Positions 35,001 through 44,608 of a stretch of 64,000 bases of DNA are shown piece by piece. The notes beneath the pieces were generated by a model that had not been told where the DNA came from, made no database searches, and saw only the letters and a program-made list of their open reading frames with translations. A program made the translations under genes and the position numbers. Location: the NCBI RefSeq assembly GCF_009856415.1, contig NZ_WMEZ01000009.1, positions 1 to 64,000 of the forward strand, in the 5' to 3' direction. Source of the DNA: Halobacillus litoralis. Lineage in GTDB: Bacteria > Bacillota > Bacilli > Bacillales > Halobacillaceae. Numbering within the stretch: position 1 is the stretch's first letter; every line of letters starts with the position of its first letter.

Positions 35001-36014
35001 ATGAAATTAAGTGTATTGGATCAATCCCCTATCTTAACCGGGACAGACCCAAAAGAAGCCTTACAACAGACAACAGAACTCGCAAAGTGGACAGATAAGC
35101 TAGGATACCACCGTTTCTGGGTCTCTGAACATCATAGTACAAACAGTCTCGCTGGATCTGCTCCTGAGATACTTGCGGCCCATCTGGCTGCCCATACAGA
35201 AAGCATCCGAATTGGCACAGGAGGGGTATTACTTCCCCACTACAGCTCATATAAAGTCGCGGAAGCCTTTCGAATTCTCGAAACCCTCCACCCTGACCGT
35301 ATCGACCTTGGAGTGGGCCGAGCTCCAGGTGGCATGCCGAATGTCAACTTAGCGTTAAACCGTGGGAAGGTGCCAAGCATTGAAGACTACCCATCCCAAG
35401 TAGAAGAGTTGATCGCTTATTTACACGGACACGACCCGCACGGGATGGATATCTATGCGACACCGAAAGGAGAAACGGCCCCGCCCGTGTGGATGCTTGG
35501 ATCAAGCGGCACAAGTGCTCGCTTGGCTGCAGACTTAGGTGTCTCCTACTCCTTCGCCCATTTCATTAACGGCCGCGGAGGTATTCGAGCGATGGATCGA
35601 TATCAAGATTATTTTACAACCTCTATGCAGCAAAGTAAGCCAATAGGGAATGTCTCCGTTTTTGTCGTCTGTGCAGAAACTGATGAACACGCGGAATACC
35701 TGGCTTCCAGTCTGGATCTTGCTCTTTTACAAATTGAACAAGGCGGGAAGCGGACACACTTCCCTACTCCAGACGAAGCGCTCAGCCATTCGTACACCAT
35801 TTTTGAAGAAGAACGAATCCAGGACAACCGAAACCGGATGATTGTCGGTTCTGTCGAAAAAGTAAAAGAAGAGATTGAGCAGTTGGCGGAGAGCTACAAC
35901 GTAGATGAAGTGATCGTTAACACGATCGTCACTCCATTCGAAGATCGATTACGCTCCTACGAGCTACTCGCCGATGCTTTCCAATTAAGCCATTCCACTA
36001 CCACGATGACCTAA
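35001..36014 (+). CDS. LLM-class flavin-dependent oxidoreductase
   Basis: 337 residues, bacterial-luciferase-like TIM barrel: KLSVLDQSPI start, RFWVSEHHS, GTGGVLLPHYSSYKVAEAFR, and PPVWMLGSSGTSARLAADLG, typical of B. subtilis YceB/YvbT type proteins of unknown substrate. ATG 35001 is favoured over ATG 34995 because GGGG then sits 7 nt upstream and the start matches homologues. Confidence 0.88.
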   Translation: MKLSVLDQSPILTGTDPKEALQQTTELAKWTDKLGYHRFWVSEHHSTNSLAGSAPEILAAHLAAHTESIRIGTGGVLLPHYSSYKVAEAFRILETLHPDRIDLGVGRAPGGMPNVNLALNRGKVPSIEDYPSQVEELIAYLHGHDPHGMDIYATPKGETAPPVWMLGSSGTSARLAADLGVSYSFAHFINGRGGIRAMDRYQDYFTTSMQQSKPIGNVSVFVVCAETDEHAEYLASSLDLALLQIEQGGKRTHFPTPDEALSHSYTIFEEERIQDNRNRMIVGSVEKVKEEIEQLAESYNVDEVIVNTIVTPFEDRLRSYELLADAFQLSHSTTTMT

Positions 36015-36028
36015 CGTCATCGTGGTTT
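35998..36028 (+). terminator. Terminator after the LLM oxidoreductase
   Basis: ACCACGATGACC / (T)GTCATCGTGGT stem overlapping the stop codon, followed by TTTTT. Confidence 0.8.
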
Positions 36029-36039
36029 TTCTATTCCGT

Positions 36040-36072
36040 TATTCAACTAAATGGCAGGTATGTGGAAAGAGA
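36040..36072 (+). repeat. Solo end of the interspersed repeat family (E7)
   Basis: TTATTCAACTAAATGGCAGG followed by TATGTGGAAAGAG matches the GGCAG-end consensus of E1-E6 but no second end is visible nearby; likely a remnant. Confidence 0.45.
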
Positions 36073-36156
36073 ATATTAAGTCTTCCTTCCTATTTAAATC
36101 GTCCTGGTTGTTGCCGATATTTATAGATGTCAGACATCATAAAAGGAGTGGTGATA

Positions 36157-37104
36157 TTGCAACGTCTATACATACCTTTCGTCCTCCTTTCCTTACTTTT
36201 AGGATTGGTTGGATGTGCAAACAATGAAACGAAAGCGAATACAGAAGATGCGATCAGCGCTGGTCTTATTGTCACAGACAGCGGACTCGGTGATGATTCT
36301 TTCAGTGATTCGGCTTTCCAAGGACTTGAACAAGCCCGTGATGAGTTAGGCATCACTTTCGATTATCGCGAACCGTTCGATCAGGACTATGAAAAGAATG
36401 CTCAAGAGCTGTTAGAACAAGACCATGATGTCATCATTGGACTTGGATATAATTCACAGGCAGCGATTGAAAAATTAGCAGAAGAAAACCCAGACCAGTC
36501 ATTCGTAATGATTGATGCTGTTTCTGAACTTGAAAATGTAACGTCCATTACTTTTAAGGAAGACGAAGGCAGTTACTTGATCGGTCTTATCGCTGGAATG
36601 AAAACGAAAACAGGGACCGTCGGATTTATTGGTGGCGAAAAAATCCCAGTTGTGGAACGTTTTGAGCAAGGGTTCAAAGCAGGGGTGAAAGAAGCGAATC
36701 CAGACGCCGAAATCCTGTCTGAATATGCAGGGACGTTTGATGACGATGAACGAGGAGCTTCCATTGCGAACGATATGGTGGCAGAAGGTGTGGACTTTGT
36801 CTTCCCTGCGGCAGGTTTTACAGGTATCGGAGTATTAAAAGAAGCTCAGAAACAAGAAATTTACGCGTTTGGTGTGGACAGTGACCAGTTTTTTGTAGCT
36901 GAAGAAGCCGTCGTCTCTTCCATGCTTAAAAATGTCAACGTCGCTCTTTATGATGTGATGAAACTCTTGAGTGATGGACAAAAGCTCGATGGAGGGACTC
37001 AAACGCTCGGTATTCAAGAAAACGGCGTAGGTCTTGCTCCGGTCCGCTTGATTGAACTGAATCCAGAGGAACAAAAGCTATTAAATGAAGCGACAGGAAA
37101 GTAA
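36157..37104 (+). CDS. BMP-family (Med-like) substrate-binding lipoprotein
   Basis: About 315 residues. Lipobox LVGC with Cys about 20, then the periplasmic-binding fold of the BMP/PnrA family (GLIVTDSGLGDDSFSDSAFQGLEQ; GLGYNSQAAIEK; VGFIGGEKIPVVERFEQGF). Family members bind nucleosides or act as CD4+ T-cell antigen TmpC-like proteins. No permease or ATPase follows; instead a chemoreceptor starts 12 bp downstream. TTG 36157 has AAAGGAG 8-9 nt upstream. Confidence 0.82.
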   Translation: MQRLYIPFVLLSLLLGLVGCANNETKANTEDAISAGLIVTDSGLGDDSFSDSAFQGLEQARDELGITFDYREPFDQDYEKNAQELLEQDHDVIIGLGYNSQAAIEKLAEENPDQSFVMIDAVSELENVTSITFKEDEGSYLIGLIAGMKTKTGTVGFIGGEKIPVVERFEQGFKAGVKEANPDAEILSEYAGTFDDDERGASIANDMVAEGVDFVFPAAGFTGIGVLKEAQKQEIYAFGVDSDQFFVAEEAVVSSMLKNVNVALYDVMKLLSDGQKLDGGTQTLGIQENGVGLAPVRLIELNPEEQKLLNEATGK

Positions 37105-37116
37105 GGAGGAAACGTG

Positions 37117-38856
37117 ATGACCATCGGAAAGAGATTATATACAATGACGCTCATTCCACTACTTTTATGCTTGGGCCTCATCAGTTTCATCGTTTATCAA
37201 ATGATGGACTTACAACGCTCGTCCAATCAAGATGTTCAAATTTTACTCGAAGGTAAAGAACTGCATGGCCAGCTCGTGAGTGTAGAGCAGGCATTGACCA
37301 CCTACGGATACAACCCATCCGAAGCCTCCCGGAGCGAAGCAGAAGTTCTGATTGAACAGACCGGCAGCATTTTCACGGAGATGGAACCGTTGATTGCAAC
37401 CGAAGCTCAGGAGCAATGGTATACCCAGGCCCAGTCGAAATTTGAGAATTGGACCGAGCTTGCTTCAGGGGCGCTGGCAAACAACGATAACAATGAAGTC
37501 CAGCGTCAAGCAGCCCGAACCGGGGGAATCATTAACGATATCTATATGCTTCAAAAAGAAGCCCAATCCTGGTATGACACTCAAATGATGGAGCAAAAAC
37601 AGACGATTCAAAACTTGATTTTGTTCACCATTATTGCAGCAGCCGCTCTGGTTGTTTCTACGATTCTATCAACGTCTAGACTGACGAAACACATCGCGCG
37701 TCCGATTCGCGACCTCGCCGATCAAGCATCTGAAGTGGCCAATGGAAACTTGAAAACTTCGATTGAAGTGAGCGATAAAGAGAAAGATGAAATTGGTCAA
37801 TTGAAGCGATCGTTCCGTACGATGATCGATAACTTAGAAGGAACGGTCCAATCCGTTCACCACATTGGACAAAATGTACAAGATTTCAGTTCCCGTCTTC
37901 ACAATGAGATGGGTGGTCTATCGGAAATATCGAGCCAAGTAGCCCATTCAACCGATGAGCTTGCCAAAGGGAGCCAATCCATTTCTGAAGATGTACAGGA
38001 TGTAGCAAACCTAATGGATGACCTCCACCAAGGATTTGAAATGAACCGTGAACAAGGTCAATCCTCAAGGGCTGCCAGTCAACAAGCCCTCAATTATGTC
38101 GATGAGGGGCAGACGAGCATTACGAACCAACGAGCATTAATGAATCGAAGTGCTGCGTCGATTGCAAACGTAGAAAAGTCCGTCAATCACTTTATCCAAT
38201 ATACGGATCAAATTGAATCCACTGTCAAACTCGTGAATGATATCGCTGAACAGACGAATCTTCTTGCTTTGAATGCTGCTATTGAAGCGGCACGTGCTGG
38301 TGAACACGGAAAAGGATTCGCCGTTGTCGCGGAAGAAGTGCGCAAACTGGCTGATCAATCCACTTCAGCAACGGGCCATATTTCTGAAATGGTGACTCAA
38401 ATCAGAGATGGGGTTCAAGTCATTGAACAAGAAATGCAGGAGACCATCCAAATTTCCGAGCAGCAAAACCATTCCGTAGATACGTCTAAGACCGCTTTCG
38501 AAAAAATAAGCGCGCAAGTGAAGTCCATAGACGAGCAGCTGGAATCTCTAGTCAGTGGCTTGGATGAATCTAAAGATAAGAGTGCGAATGTTTATGTTTC
38601 TGTAGAGAATGTGAGCAGCATCGTTGAAGAGACGGCGGCAGGTACAGAAGAAATCTCTGCGTCTACCGTCGAGCAGCAAGCGGCCTTCCAACAGATGATC
38701 AAAGAAACGGATCGCCTTGAACATTTGGTGGCTGACTTGAACGAGCAGCTGGAACATTTTGAATGGAATCAGCAAGTGGAAGAACAGCAAATGGAAAAAG
38801 ACCTTGAAGTAAACTTCGAAAATGATGAGGAAGAACCGTACACCGCTTCAGCTTAA
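37117..38856 (+). CDS. Methyl-accepting chemotaxis protein
   Basis: About 579 residues: TM1 (about 10-30), extracellular helical sensor (31-165), TM2 (about 167-188), HAMP (189-245), then the cytoplasmic signalling coiled coil with the conserved tip [20 protein letters not shown] and [23 protein letters not shown] 37117 is 7 nt after GGAGG. Probably co-transcribed with the BMP lipoprotein, which may be its ligand-binding partner. Acidic C-terminal tail, no CheR tether motif seen. Confidence 0.9.
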   Translation: MTIGKRLYTMTLIPLLLCLGLISFIVYQMMDLQRSSNQDVQILLEGKELHGQLVSVEQALTTYGYNPSEASRSEAEVLIEQTGSIFTEMEPLIATEAQEQWYTQAQSKFENWTELASGALANNDNNEVQRQAARTGGIINDIYMLQKEAQSWYDTQMMEQKQTIQNLILFTIIAAAALVVSTILSTSRLTKHIARPIRDLADQASEVANGNLKTSIEVSDKEKDEIGQLKRSFRTMIDNLEGTVQSVHHIGQNVQDFSSRLHNEMGGLSEISSQVAHSTDELAKGSQSISEDVQDVANLMDDLHQGFEMNREQGQSSRAASQQALNYVDEGQTSITNQRALMNRSAASIANVEKSVNHFIQYTDQIESTVKLVNDIAEQTNLLALNAAIEAARAGEHGKGFAVVAEEVRKLADQSTSATGHISEMVTQIRDGVQVIEQEMQETIQISEQQNHSVDTSKTAFEKISAQVKSIDEQLESLVSGLDESKDKSANVYVSVENVSSIVEETAAGTEEISASTVEQQAAFQQMIKETDRLEHLVADLNEQLEHFEWNQQVEEQQMEKDLEVNFENDEEEPYTASA

Positions 38857-38869
38857 TGAAGCGGTGTTT
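38839..38869. terminator. Hairpin between MCP and DUF2164 genes
   Basis: ACACCGCTTCA / TGAAGCGGTGT stem around the MCP stop codon, followed by TTTCC on the plus strand. Confidence 0.65.
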
Positions 38870-38871
38870 CC

Positions 38872-39123
38872 TTACCTGCGTGTCGGTTTTCCAGCCGTGC
38901 GTTCGAGGGAACGGAGGTCTTCATCAATGTTCATGACCTTCTGTTCTACCATCTGTCTCGCGTCTGCTACTCCTTTGTTATAAAAGAAGGGACCCATCTC
39001 TTCTGCTAACTTATGTACCCATTGCTCAGCAGCAAGGTCACCGATCACCTCTCCCCTTTCTAATTCAAAATATTCTTTGACCTGATCCACCATATATTCT
39101 CTTTCTTCTTTTTTTAATTTCAT
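38872..39123 (-). CDS. DUF2164-family small protein
   Basis: 83 residues, charged. Matches the pattern K-x2-R-x3-V-x-VKEYFELERGEVIGDLAA...MGPFFYNKGVADARQMVEQKV of DUF2164 proteins. No known function. Confidence 0.85.
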   Translation of the reverse strand: MKLKKEEREYMVDQVKEYFELERGEVIGDLAAEQWVHKLAEEMGPFFYNKGVADARQMVEQKVMNIDEDLRSLERTAGKPTRR

Positions 39124-39142
39124 ATGCTTTCCCCCTTTTTCC

Positions 39143-39745
39143 TTATCCTATCATATCGTTTTTCATTCCTGTCACACAGACCGCATCATTGGGTTTTTCT
39201 GATTTATAATGGATACATACATTTTTATAGCCTGCTTTTACAAGAAGGTTTTTCATTTGACCACCCAGCACTTCTGTGGTGTCATCGGTCGCTCCTTCTT
39301 CATGCGGAACAATCGTCAGGGCGATTTTCCCTTTTTCACTAAGCAAGGTCCGTAAGTGGCTGAGAATTTCAAAGGGTCGGTCCCAAAAAGTGATAGTGTT
39401 GACGGCATAGATTTTGTCCAAAGACTTGTGAAAATGAAGCAGGTGGGAGGCTTCGCCATGAATAATACCAATCTGTTTTGAATACGCTTGATCATTTAAC
39501 TTCTTTAAAACCATTTCAACCATTGCCTCTGAAGGATCAATTCCGTACAAAGCTTCCGGCTCAAAAGTGGCTGATTTTTTCAAAGCCGCTCCAGAACCAA
39601 ACCCGACTTCTAAAACGGTGTCCCCCTTTCCTATATCCAGAAAAGACAAAGTCCAGTCATTCAACTCCCTGTTTTCTCTTTCCATAAACATCCCGGCAAC
39701 CTTTCCTGTTATTCCTTCTGGTTTTGCGAATTGATTGTAAATCAT
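39143..39745 (-). CDS. Class I SAM-dependent methyltransferase
   Basis: 200 residues. SAM-binding motif I VLEVGFGSGAAL, acidic residue at the end of strand 2 (YGIDPSEAMVEM), post-motif FWDRPFEILSHLRTLLSEKGKI. UbiE/Methyltransf_11-like; substrate unknown. Follows DUF2164 convergent-free on the same strand, 19 bp apart. Confidence 0.82.
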   Translation of the reverse strand: MIYNQFAKPEGITGKVAGMFMERENRELNDWTLSFLDIGKGDTVLEVGFGSGAALKKSATFEPEALYGIDPSEAMVEMVLKKLNDQAYSKQIGIIHGEASHLLHFHKSLDKIYAVNTITFWDRPFEILSHLRTLLSEKGKIALTIVPHEEGATDDTTEVLGGQMKNLLVKAGYKNVCIHYKSEKPNDAVCVTGMKNDMIG

Positions 39746-39902
39746 TTCTCCGTCCTCCTTTTCTCTCCCTTTACCCGTATCTTTTTACGGTCACGCATTA
39801 CGGAAGTAGTATTAGTTTTTTTCTGACCGGTTTGTTTGTATGATAAATGACAGAGGGATTTATGTAATACCCATATAATGAGAATCCTAGGGGGAGATTC
39901 GC

Positions 39903-41129
39903 TTGAAAAAGTTTATACCATTTTTCCTGCTGGCGACCCTGTTTTTAACTGCCTGCAGTGAAACTTCCACAAATAATAAAGATTGGACAGAAGCTTCGTG
40001 GGAAGAGATCGAAGCAGCAGCAGAAGGGACAGAAGTCCGCCTGTACATGTGGGGTGGAGATGAAGGAATCAATGCCTACATTGATGACTATGTCACACCA
40101 CAGTTAGAAGACCAATATGGGGTTTCGTTGAAACGCGTCCCCCTCGACACACCAGAAATTTTACAAAAGCTACAAACGGAAAAACAAGCGAATAAACAAG
40201 ACGGATCGGTTGATGTGATATGGATCAATGGTGAGAATTTCAAGAACGCGAAAGAAAATGAATTGCTGATAGGTTCTTTTACAGAAGTTCTGCCAAATTT
40301 CAATGATTACTACAATACCGAAGACCCAGCTTTTCAAACGGATTTCGGGACAAAAGTGGAAGGCATGGAAGCACCGTGGGGGAAAGTCCAGTTCGTGTTT
40401 CATTATGACTCAGAAAAGATCGTCAACCCTCCCGCTACCTTCGAAGAATTACAAACATGGGTGTCTCAAAACCCTGGCAAGTTTACCTATCCGAGAGCGG
40501 AAGAATTCACAGGCAATGCGTTTCTAAGACATGTCTTATACTCACAAGCAGAAAAACCTTCGGATATTTATGAGCAACCATTAGAGGAGAACGACATCAC
40601 TCCGACTGCTGAACGGACGTGGTCCTATCTTAATGAAATGGAAAACGACCTATGGCGATCAGGTGAGCATTATCCCAACAGCCTGACAGAGTTGGATCGT
40701 CTGTACAGCCAAGGTGAAGTATGGATGACGATGGGGTATAACGAATCGCGGGCTGAGTCATTGATTGAAGAAGGTGTATTCCCTGAATCTACACGTTCGT
40801 TCGTCATGGAACCTGGATCCATCGGAAATACGCATTTTCTCTCCATCCCCTTCAACAGCCCGAACCAACCCGGGGCGTTGGCGGCCATCAATTTCATGCT
40901 TTCTCCAGAAGCCCAACTGGAAAAATATAAACCGGATGACTGGGGAGAGAATACCCCCATAAGCTTTGACCAATTACCTGAAGACATAAAAGAAGAATTC
41001 GAATCCGTGGAACGCGGGGAGAGCGTATTATCAACCGAAGAACTTGAAGAAAGCTTTCTGCCAGAATCAGAAGCCGCCTATGTCGATTGGATGAAGGAAC
41101 AGTGGTTCAATGAAGTTGTTCAAAAATAG
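39903..41129 (+). CDS. ABC transporter substrate-binding lipoprotein (YnjB-like)
   Basis: 408 residues, lipobox LTAC (Cys18). Mature protein contains the YnjB-like signature: LYMWGGDEGINAYIDDYVTP, VDVIWINGENFKNAKENELL, MEAPWGKVQFVFHYDSEK, NTHFLSIPFNSPNQPGALAAINFMLSPEAQ. First gene of a four-gene transporter set; TTG start 6-7 nt after GGGGAG. Substrate of the YnjBCD family is not established. Confidence 0.85.
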   Translation: MKKFIPFFLLATLFLTACSETSTNNKDWTEASWEEIEAAAEGTEVRLYMWGGDEGINAYIDDYVTPQLEDQYGVSLKRVPLDTPEILQKLQTEKQANKQDGSVDVIWINGENFKNAKENELLIGSFTEVLPNFNDYYNTEDPAFQTDFGTKVEGMEAPWGKVQFVFHYDSEKIVNPPATFEELQTWVSQNPGKFTYPRAEEFTGNAFLRHVLYSQAEKPSDIYEQPLEENDITPTAERTWSYLNEMENDLWRSGEHYPNSLTELDRLYSQGEVWMTMGYNESRAESLIEEGVFPESTRSFVMEPGSIGNTHFLSIPFNSPNQPGALAAINFMLSPEAQLEKYKPDDWGENTPISFDQLPEDIKEEFESVERGESVLSTEELEESFLPESEAAYVDWMKEQWFNEVVQK

Positions 41130-41961
41130 AACGTTCCTTCTCTTTCTCCCTGTGGCCATTTTTTTGATGATCCCTTTCTACGGGTTCATCCACGCTGTCA
41201 TCCAAAGCTTAGGTGGAGAAGGCTTAGCCCATTACGAAGAGATTTTAAGCTCCGAACGGTTTCTTTCTTCCGTCTGGTTTAGTGTGCGAACAGCAGGGAT
41301 AGCTACCCTCGTTTCCATCATCCTTGGTCTTGGATTCACGAAGTTTTTTCACCCGTTGTTGACCAACATATCGCCCAGGCTGATGGTTTGGATCCCGATG
41401 CTTTTTCCGCATTTCGTCTGGGGATACATGGTCATCCTCATGCTCTCGGAAACAGGTTGGCTGCCACAAATTTTAGCGGCTGCCGGCTGGCTTGAAACTC
41501 CTTCAAACTTTCCCGTATGGACCCGGGATCCGGAGGGAATAGGAATCATCATCACCTATGTATGGAAAGAAGTTCCTCTTGTCATTCTGCTTCTTTTTCC
41601 TGTGTATGCATCCATCCGACCTGAGTATTACGCTCTCGTAGACAGCTTAGGAGGAAACGCGTGGCACCGGTTCACTACGGTCGACCTGCCACACCTCCTC
41701 CCCGTTCTCGTGGAAACATTTTTGATCATCTTCTCCTTCACTTTGGCAGCCTATGAGGTTCCAGCTTTGATAGGAACCACTTTTCCAGAGATGATTTCCG
41801 TGCTCGGGTATGAGTGGTTTTATGGCAGCTCTTGGGACGACCGTCCTTTAGCCTTTGCCGCTATGGTCATGACTAGTTTGTTCCTCTTGGGACTGACCTT
41901 AATGAGTTACTATGGGTTAAGCCGGCCCCGATGGAGAGCGATGAGGGGGGATCGACAATGA
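41110..41961 (+). CDS. ABC transporter permease (YnjC N-half-like)
   Basis: 283 residues, about six membrane segments, with the binding-protein-dependent permease EAA-like loop EYYALVDSLGGNAWHRFTTVDLPHLLP. Overlaps the lipoprotein gene by 20 bp. In E. coli YnjC is a fused double permease; here the halves are separate genes. Confidence 0.85.
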   Translation: MKLFKNRTFLLFLPVAIFLMIPFYGFIHAVIQSLGGEGLAHYEEILSSERFLSSVWFSVRTAGIATLVSIILGLGFTKFFHPLLTNISPRLMVWIPMLFPHFVWGYMVILMLSETGWLPQILAAAGWLETPSNFPVWTRDPEGIGIIITYVWKEVPLVILLLFPVYASIRPEYYALVDSLGGNAWHRFTTVDLPHLLPVLVETFLIIFSFTLAAYEVPALIGTTFPEMISVLGYEWFYGSSWDDRPLAFAAMVMTSLFLLGLTLMSYYGLSRPRWRAMRGDRQ

Positions 41962-42758
41962 TTCTTAGAAAAGCGTTTTTTCTTATTTTAATCTTGCTTT
42001 TTTTCGTCATCCCGCTGACCGCACTGCTATTACAGAGCTTAAGCGCCCCTTGGCGCTTCCATACCGGACAAGGCATAGACTGGGGGTGGCAAGGATACTC
42101 CACCCTCTTTGAGAATCCGCAATTGTGGGAAGCGACGTTCATTTCCATCTGGATCGGGTTTGCTGTATTGTTCATCAACGTCACGCTCGGTTTATTTACA
42201 GGAAAGGCGCTAGCCTCCTACCCATACCGCGGCAAAGCCTGGTTGGAAGCCCTACTTCTATCACCGATTTTGATTCCATCCTTGGCCATTGCGATGGGGC
42301 TGCACCTATTCATGATCCGGATCGGTCTTGCCGACACCTTCTGGGGCGTGTTGCTTATCCATTTAGTACCGACCGTGCCTTACAGCATCAAGATTTTTCA
42401 TAACAGCTATCAGCAAATCGGAAAAACGATGATGGAGCAGCCTCACATTCTGGGAGCAGGGTTTTGGACCCAGGTTTTCACGGTAGAACTGCCATTACTT
42501 AAACCTGCGATCCGGAGCCTCACCTTTTTAACCATTGTGATCAGCTTGAGTCAATACGCCATCACCGCCTTAATCGGTGGAGGCCGGGTACTGACATTGC
42601 CTTTGGTCTTTTTTCCGTTTCTTGAAAATGCCAATACTTCAATCATGGCGGCATTCTCAATTTGGTTCGCACTCATCCCAGTTTTCATGTACATCATCAT
42701 TGAATCCTTGATGATGTTTCTCCCCTACTCTCGATTGCCATGGAGGAATCATCGATGA
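41958..42758 (+). CDS. ABC transporter permease (YnjC C-half-like)
   Basis: 266 residues, about six membrane segments; EAA-like loop IGKTMMEQPHILGAGFWTQVFTVELPLLKP. ATG overlaps the previous stop (ATGA) and has GGGGGG 7 nt upstream, so an ATG nine codons earlier is rejected. Confidence 0.85.
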   Translation: MILRKAFFLILILLFFVIPLTALLLQSLSAPWRFHTGQGIDWGWQGYSTLFENPQLWEATFISIWIGFAVLFINVTLGLFTGKALASYPYRGKAWLEALLLSPILIPSLAIAMGLHLFMIRIGLADTFWGVLLIHLVPTVPYSIKIFHNSYQQIGKTMMEQPHILGAGFWTQVFTVELPLLKPAIRSLTFLTIVISLSQYAITALIGGGRVLTLPLVFFPFLENANTSIMAAFSIWFALIPVFMYIIIESLMMFLPYSRLPWRNHR

Positions 42759-43720
42759 CACAGACGAAACTAGAAATGAAAAATATTACAAAAACCTTTA
42801 ATCAAGATACGATTTTGAATGATCTGACCTTCCATCTGGAGAAAGGTGAAATCATGAGTATTGTCGGTCCTTCAGGCAGTGGAAAAACGACACTGCTTCG
42901 CATACTTGCGGGGCTTGAAAAGCCGACCGAGGGCGAAATTATCATGAATGGAAAAGAAATTACGAAACAGAAAGCGAACCGGCGCAGCATCAGTCTCGTT
43001 TTTCAACAGCCATTACTTTTCCCACATATGACTGTAAAAGAGAATATCGATTACGGTGCGAAAGTTTCAAAGAAATATAAAGCAGAAAAAATTGAATCTT
43101 TACTGGAAGCAACCGGTATGGCGCGTTTCCGTGACCATTACCCCTCCGAGATTTCCGGCGGCCAGCAACAACGTACAGCCCTTGCCCGTGCAATGGCTAC
43201 AGAACCTGAAGTGATTCTGTTTGACGAACCCTTCAGTAGCTTGGATCCATCTTTGCGCCAAGATCTGAGATACTGGGTGCGTGATTTTCTTGCCTCCAGA
43301 GAAACGACCGCTGTATTTGTCACCCACGACATGGAAGAAGCGATGATCATGGGAGACCAAATCGCTGTATTTGAGAATGGGAAATTTCAACAAATTGGAA
43401 CTGTTGAAACGTTACACCAGTCACCCGCCAACATGAGGGTCGCTTCTTTTTTAGGGGGTCACCTGATTCTGAATGATCACGAATTCGTACCTTTGCATGC
43501 CGTTCAATTAGGGAGTCAAAAAACATCGGAAAATGGAGTCAGCTTCCATGCATCTGTTGAGCATATCACTTATCAACATGGACGCCCGATTGTTCATTTA
43601 TATATCAGAGAGCTTGAGAAGAAAATATCCCTCCCTATCAACGAATCGCTCCCCAAACAGGAAGTCCAGGTAACGATTCCGTGTGATTCCATCAAGACCT
43701 TCAGCGGGGAGATTCTATGA
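42755..43720 (+). CDS. ABC transporter ATP-binding protein (YnjD-like)
   Basis: 321 residues. Walker A GPSGSGKTT, Q-loop VFQQPLLFPH, signature ISGGQQQRTALARA, Walker B VILFDEPFSSLD, H-loop VFVTHDMEEA; a C-terminal about 90-residue regulatory extension with TOBE-like strands. Starts ATGA-coupled to the permease gene with GGAGG 8 nt upstream. Confidence 0.9.
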   Translation: MTQTKLEMKNITKTFNQDTILNDLTFHLEKGEIMSIVGPSGSGKTTLLRILAGLEKPTEGEIIMNGKEITKQKANRRSISLVFQQPLLFPHMTVKENIDYGAKVSKKYKAEKIESLLEATGMARFRDHYPSEISGGQQQRTALARAMATEPEVILFDEPFSSLDPSLRQDLRYWVRDFLASRETTAVFVTHDMEEAMIMGDQIAVFENGKFQQIGTVETLHQSPANMRVASFLGGHLILNDHEFVPLHAVQLGSQKTSENGVSFHASVEHITYQHGRPIVHLYIRELEKKISLPINESLPKQEVQVTIPCDSIKTFSGEIL

Positions 43721-44361
43721 ATAAAAAAAACATATTACGTACCGTTTTATTTCTTGGACTATTCATTGCTCTTGCCTGGTTTGTACGCTCCCGCTTTGAC
43801 GTGAGTGCGGATAATATCCGTTCCTATATTCTATCGTTCGGTGCCATAGGACCACTCATTTTTATGGGGCTGTATGCGATAGGCCCCATTGTCGTGTTTC
43901 CTACTTCCGTTCTTTCACTCGCAGCGGCTTTCGCCTATGGAATCTGGCCCGGCATGCTATATATCGTCATTGGAGCTACAGGAGCAGGTATCACTGGGTA
44001 CATCATGGGAAGATTTTTCGGAGATTCTGTACTCAAATTTCACCAGTCGAAATGGGCGGGGAACATTTACGAGCGAATGCAGGGACAAGACTTCCTTTAC
44101 GTTTTCATCCTGCGACTAATTCCACTCGTCGGATTTGACATATTAAGCTATCTTGCGGGGATGACGAGAGTGAAGTTTCTCTCCTTCGTCCTGGCGACGG
44201 TCATCGGCATGCTTCCCGGAACGTTTGCATACAGCTTGGTCGGAACAAGCCTCGCAAGCGGAGACCGTACACTGATTCTCATCGCCTTCAGTGTCTTCAC
44301 CCTCCTCCTCGTCACCACCTACCTCTTCCGCAACAAAGTCCGAACCTGGCTGAAACTATAA
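43717..44361 (+). CDS. TVP38/TMEM64 (DedA-related) membrane protein
   Basis: 214 residues, about five membrane segments plus reentrant loops. Family motifs: FPTSVLSLAAAFAYGIWPGMLYIVIGATGAGITGYIMGRFFG (positions 60-100) and LRLIPLVGFDILSYLAG then GMLPGTFAYSLVG. DedA-superfamily proteins include lipid-carrier flippases. It overlaps the ATPase gene by 4 bp, so it belongs to the transporter operon; E. coli ydjXYZ-ynjABCDE combines the same families. Confidence 0.87.
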   Translation: MNKKNILRTVLFLGLFIALAWFVRSRFDVSADNIRSYILSFGAIGPLIFMGLYAIGPIVVFPTSVLSLAAAFAYGIWPGMLYIVIGATGAGITGYIMGRFFGDSVLKFHQSKWAGNIYERMQGQDFLYVFILRLIPLVGFDILSYLAGMTRVKFLSFVLATVIGMLPGTFAYSLVGTSLASGDRTLILIAFSVFTLLLVTTYLFRNKVRTWLKL

Positions 44362-44364
44362 GCT

Positions 44365-44556
44365 TTATCAACTATTTGGCAGGATTCTTGAAGACTCGAT
44401 TTCGAGACTTTTGTTATGAGGGTTGGGGCTGCGGGGAAGCTCGGCACTCTACCACACGAAAGCGAGTAGCTTCCCAACCACCCCTGAACCCCATTATGGC
44501 AAACGATCCCCGGCAACATATCGAAACGGACTCTTCCACAATCGGGAGCTTTAGTA
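44365..44556. repeat. Interspersed repeat E4
   Basis: About 190 bp. Left end TTTGGCAGGATTCTTGAAGA, right end (complement) AGCTCCCGATTGTGGAAGAG. Core is reduced to GGGGAAGCTCGGC...GAGTAGCTTCCC, a deleted hairpin. Lies between convergent genes. Confidence 0.78.
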
Positions 44557-44608
44557 AAAAAGAAAGAGTCTTTGATAGTGTCCGGAGGGGACGCTTCAAA
44601 GACTCTTT

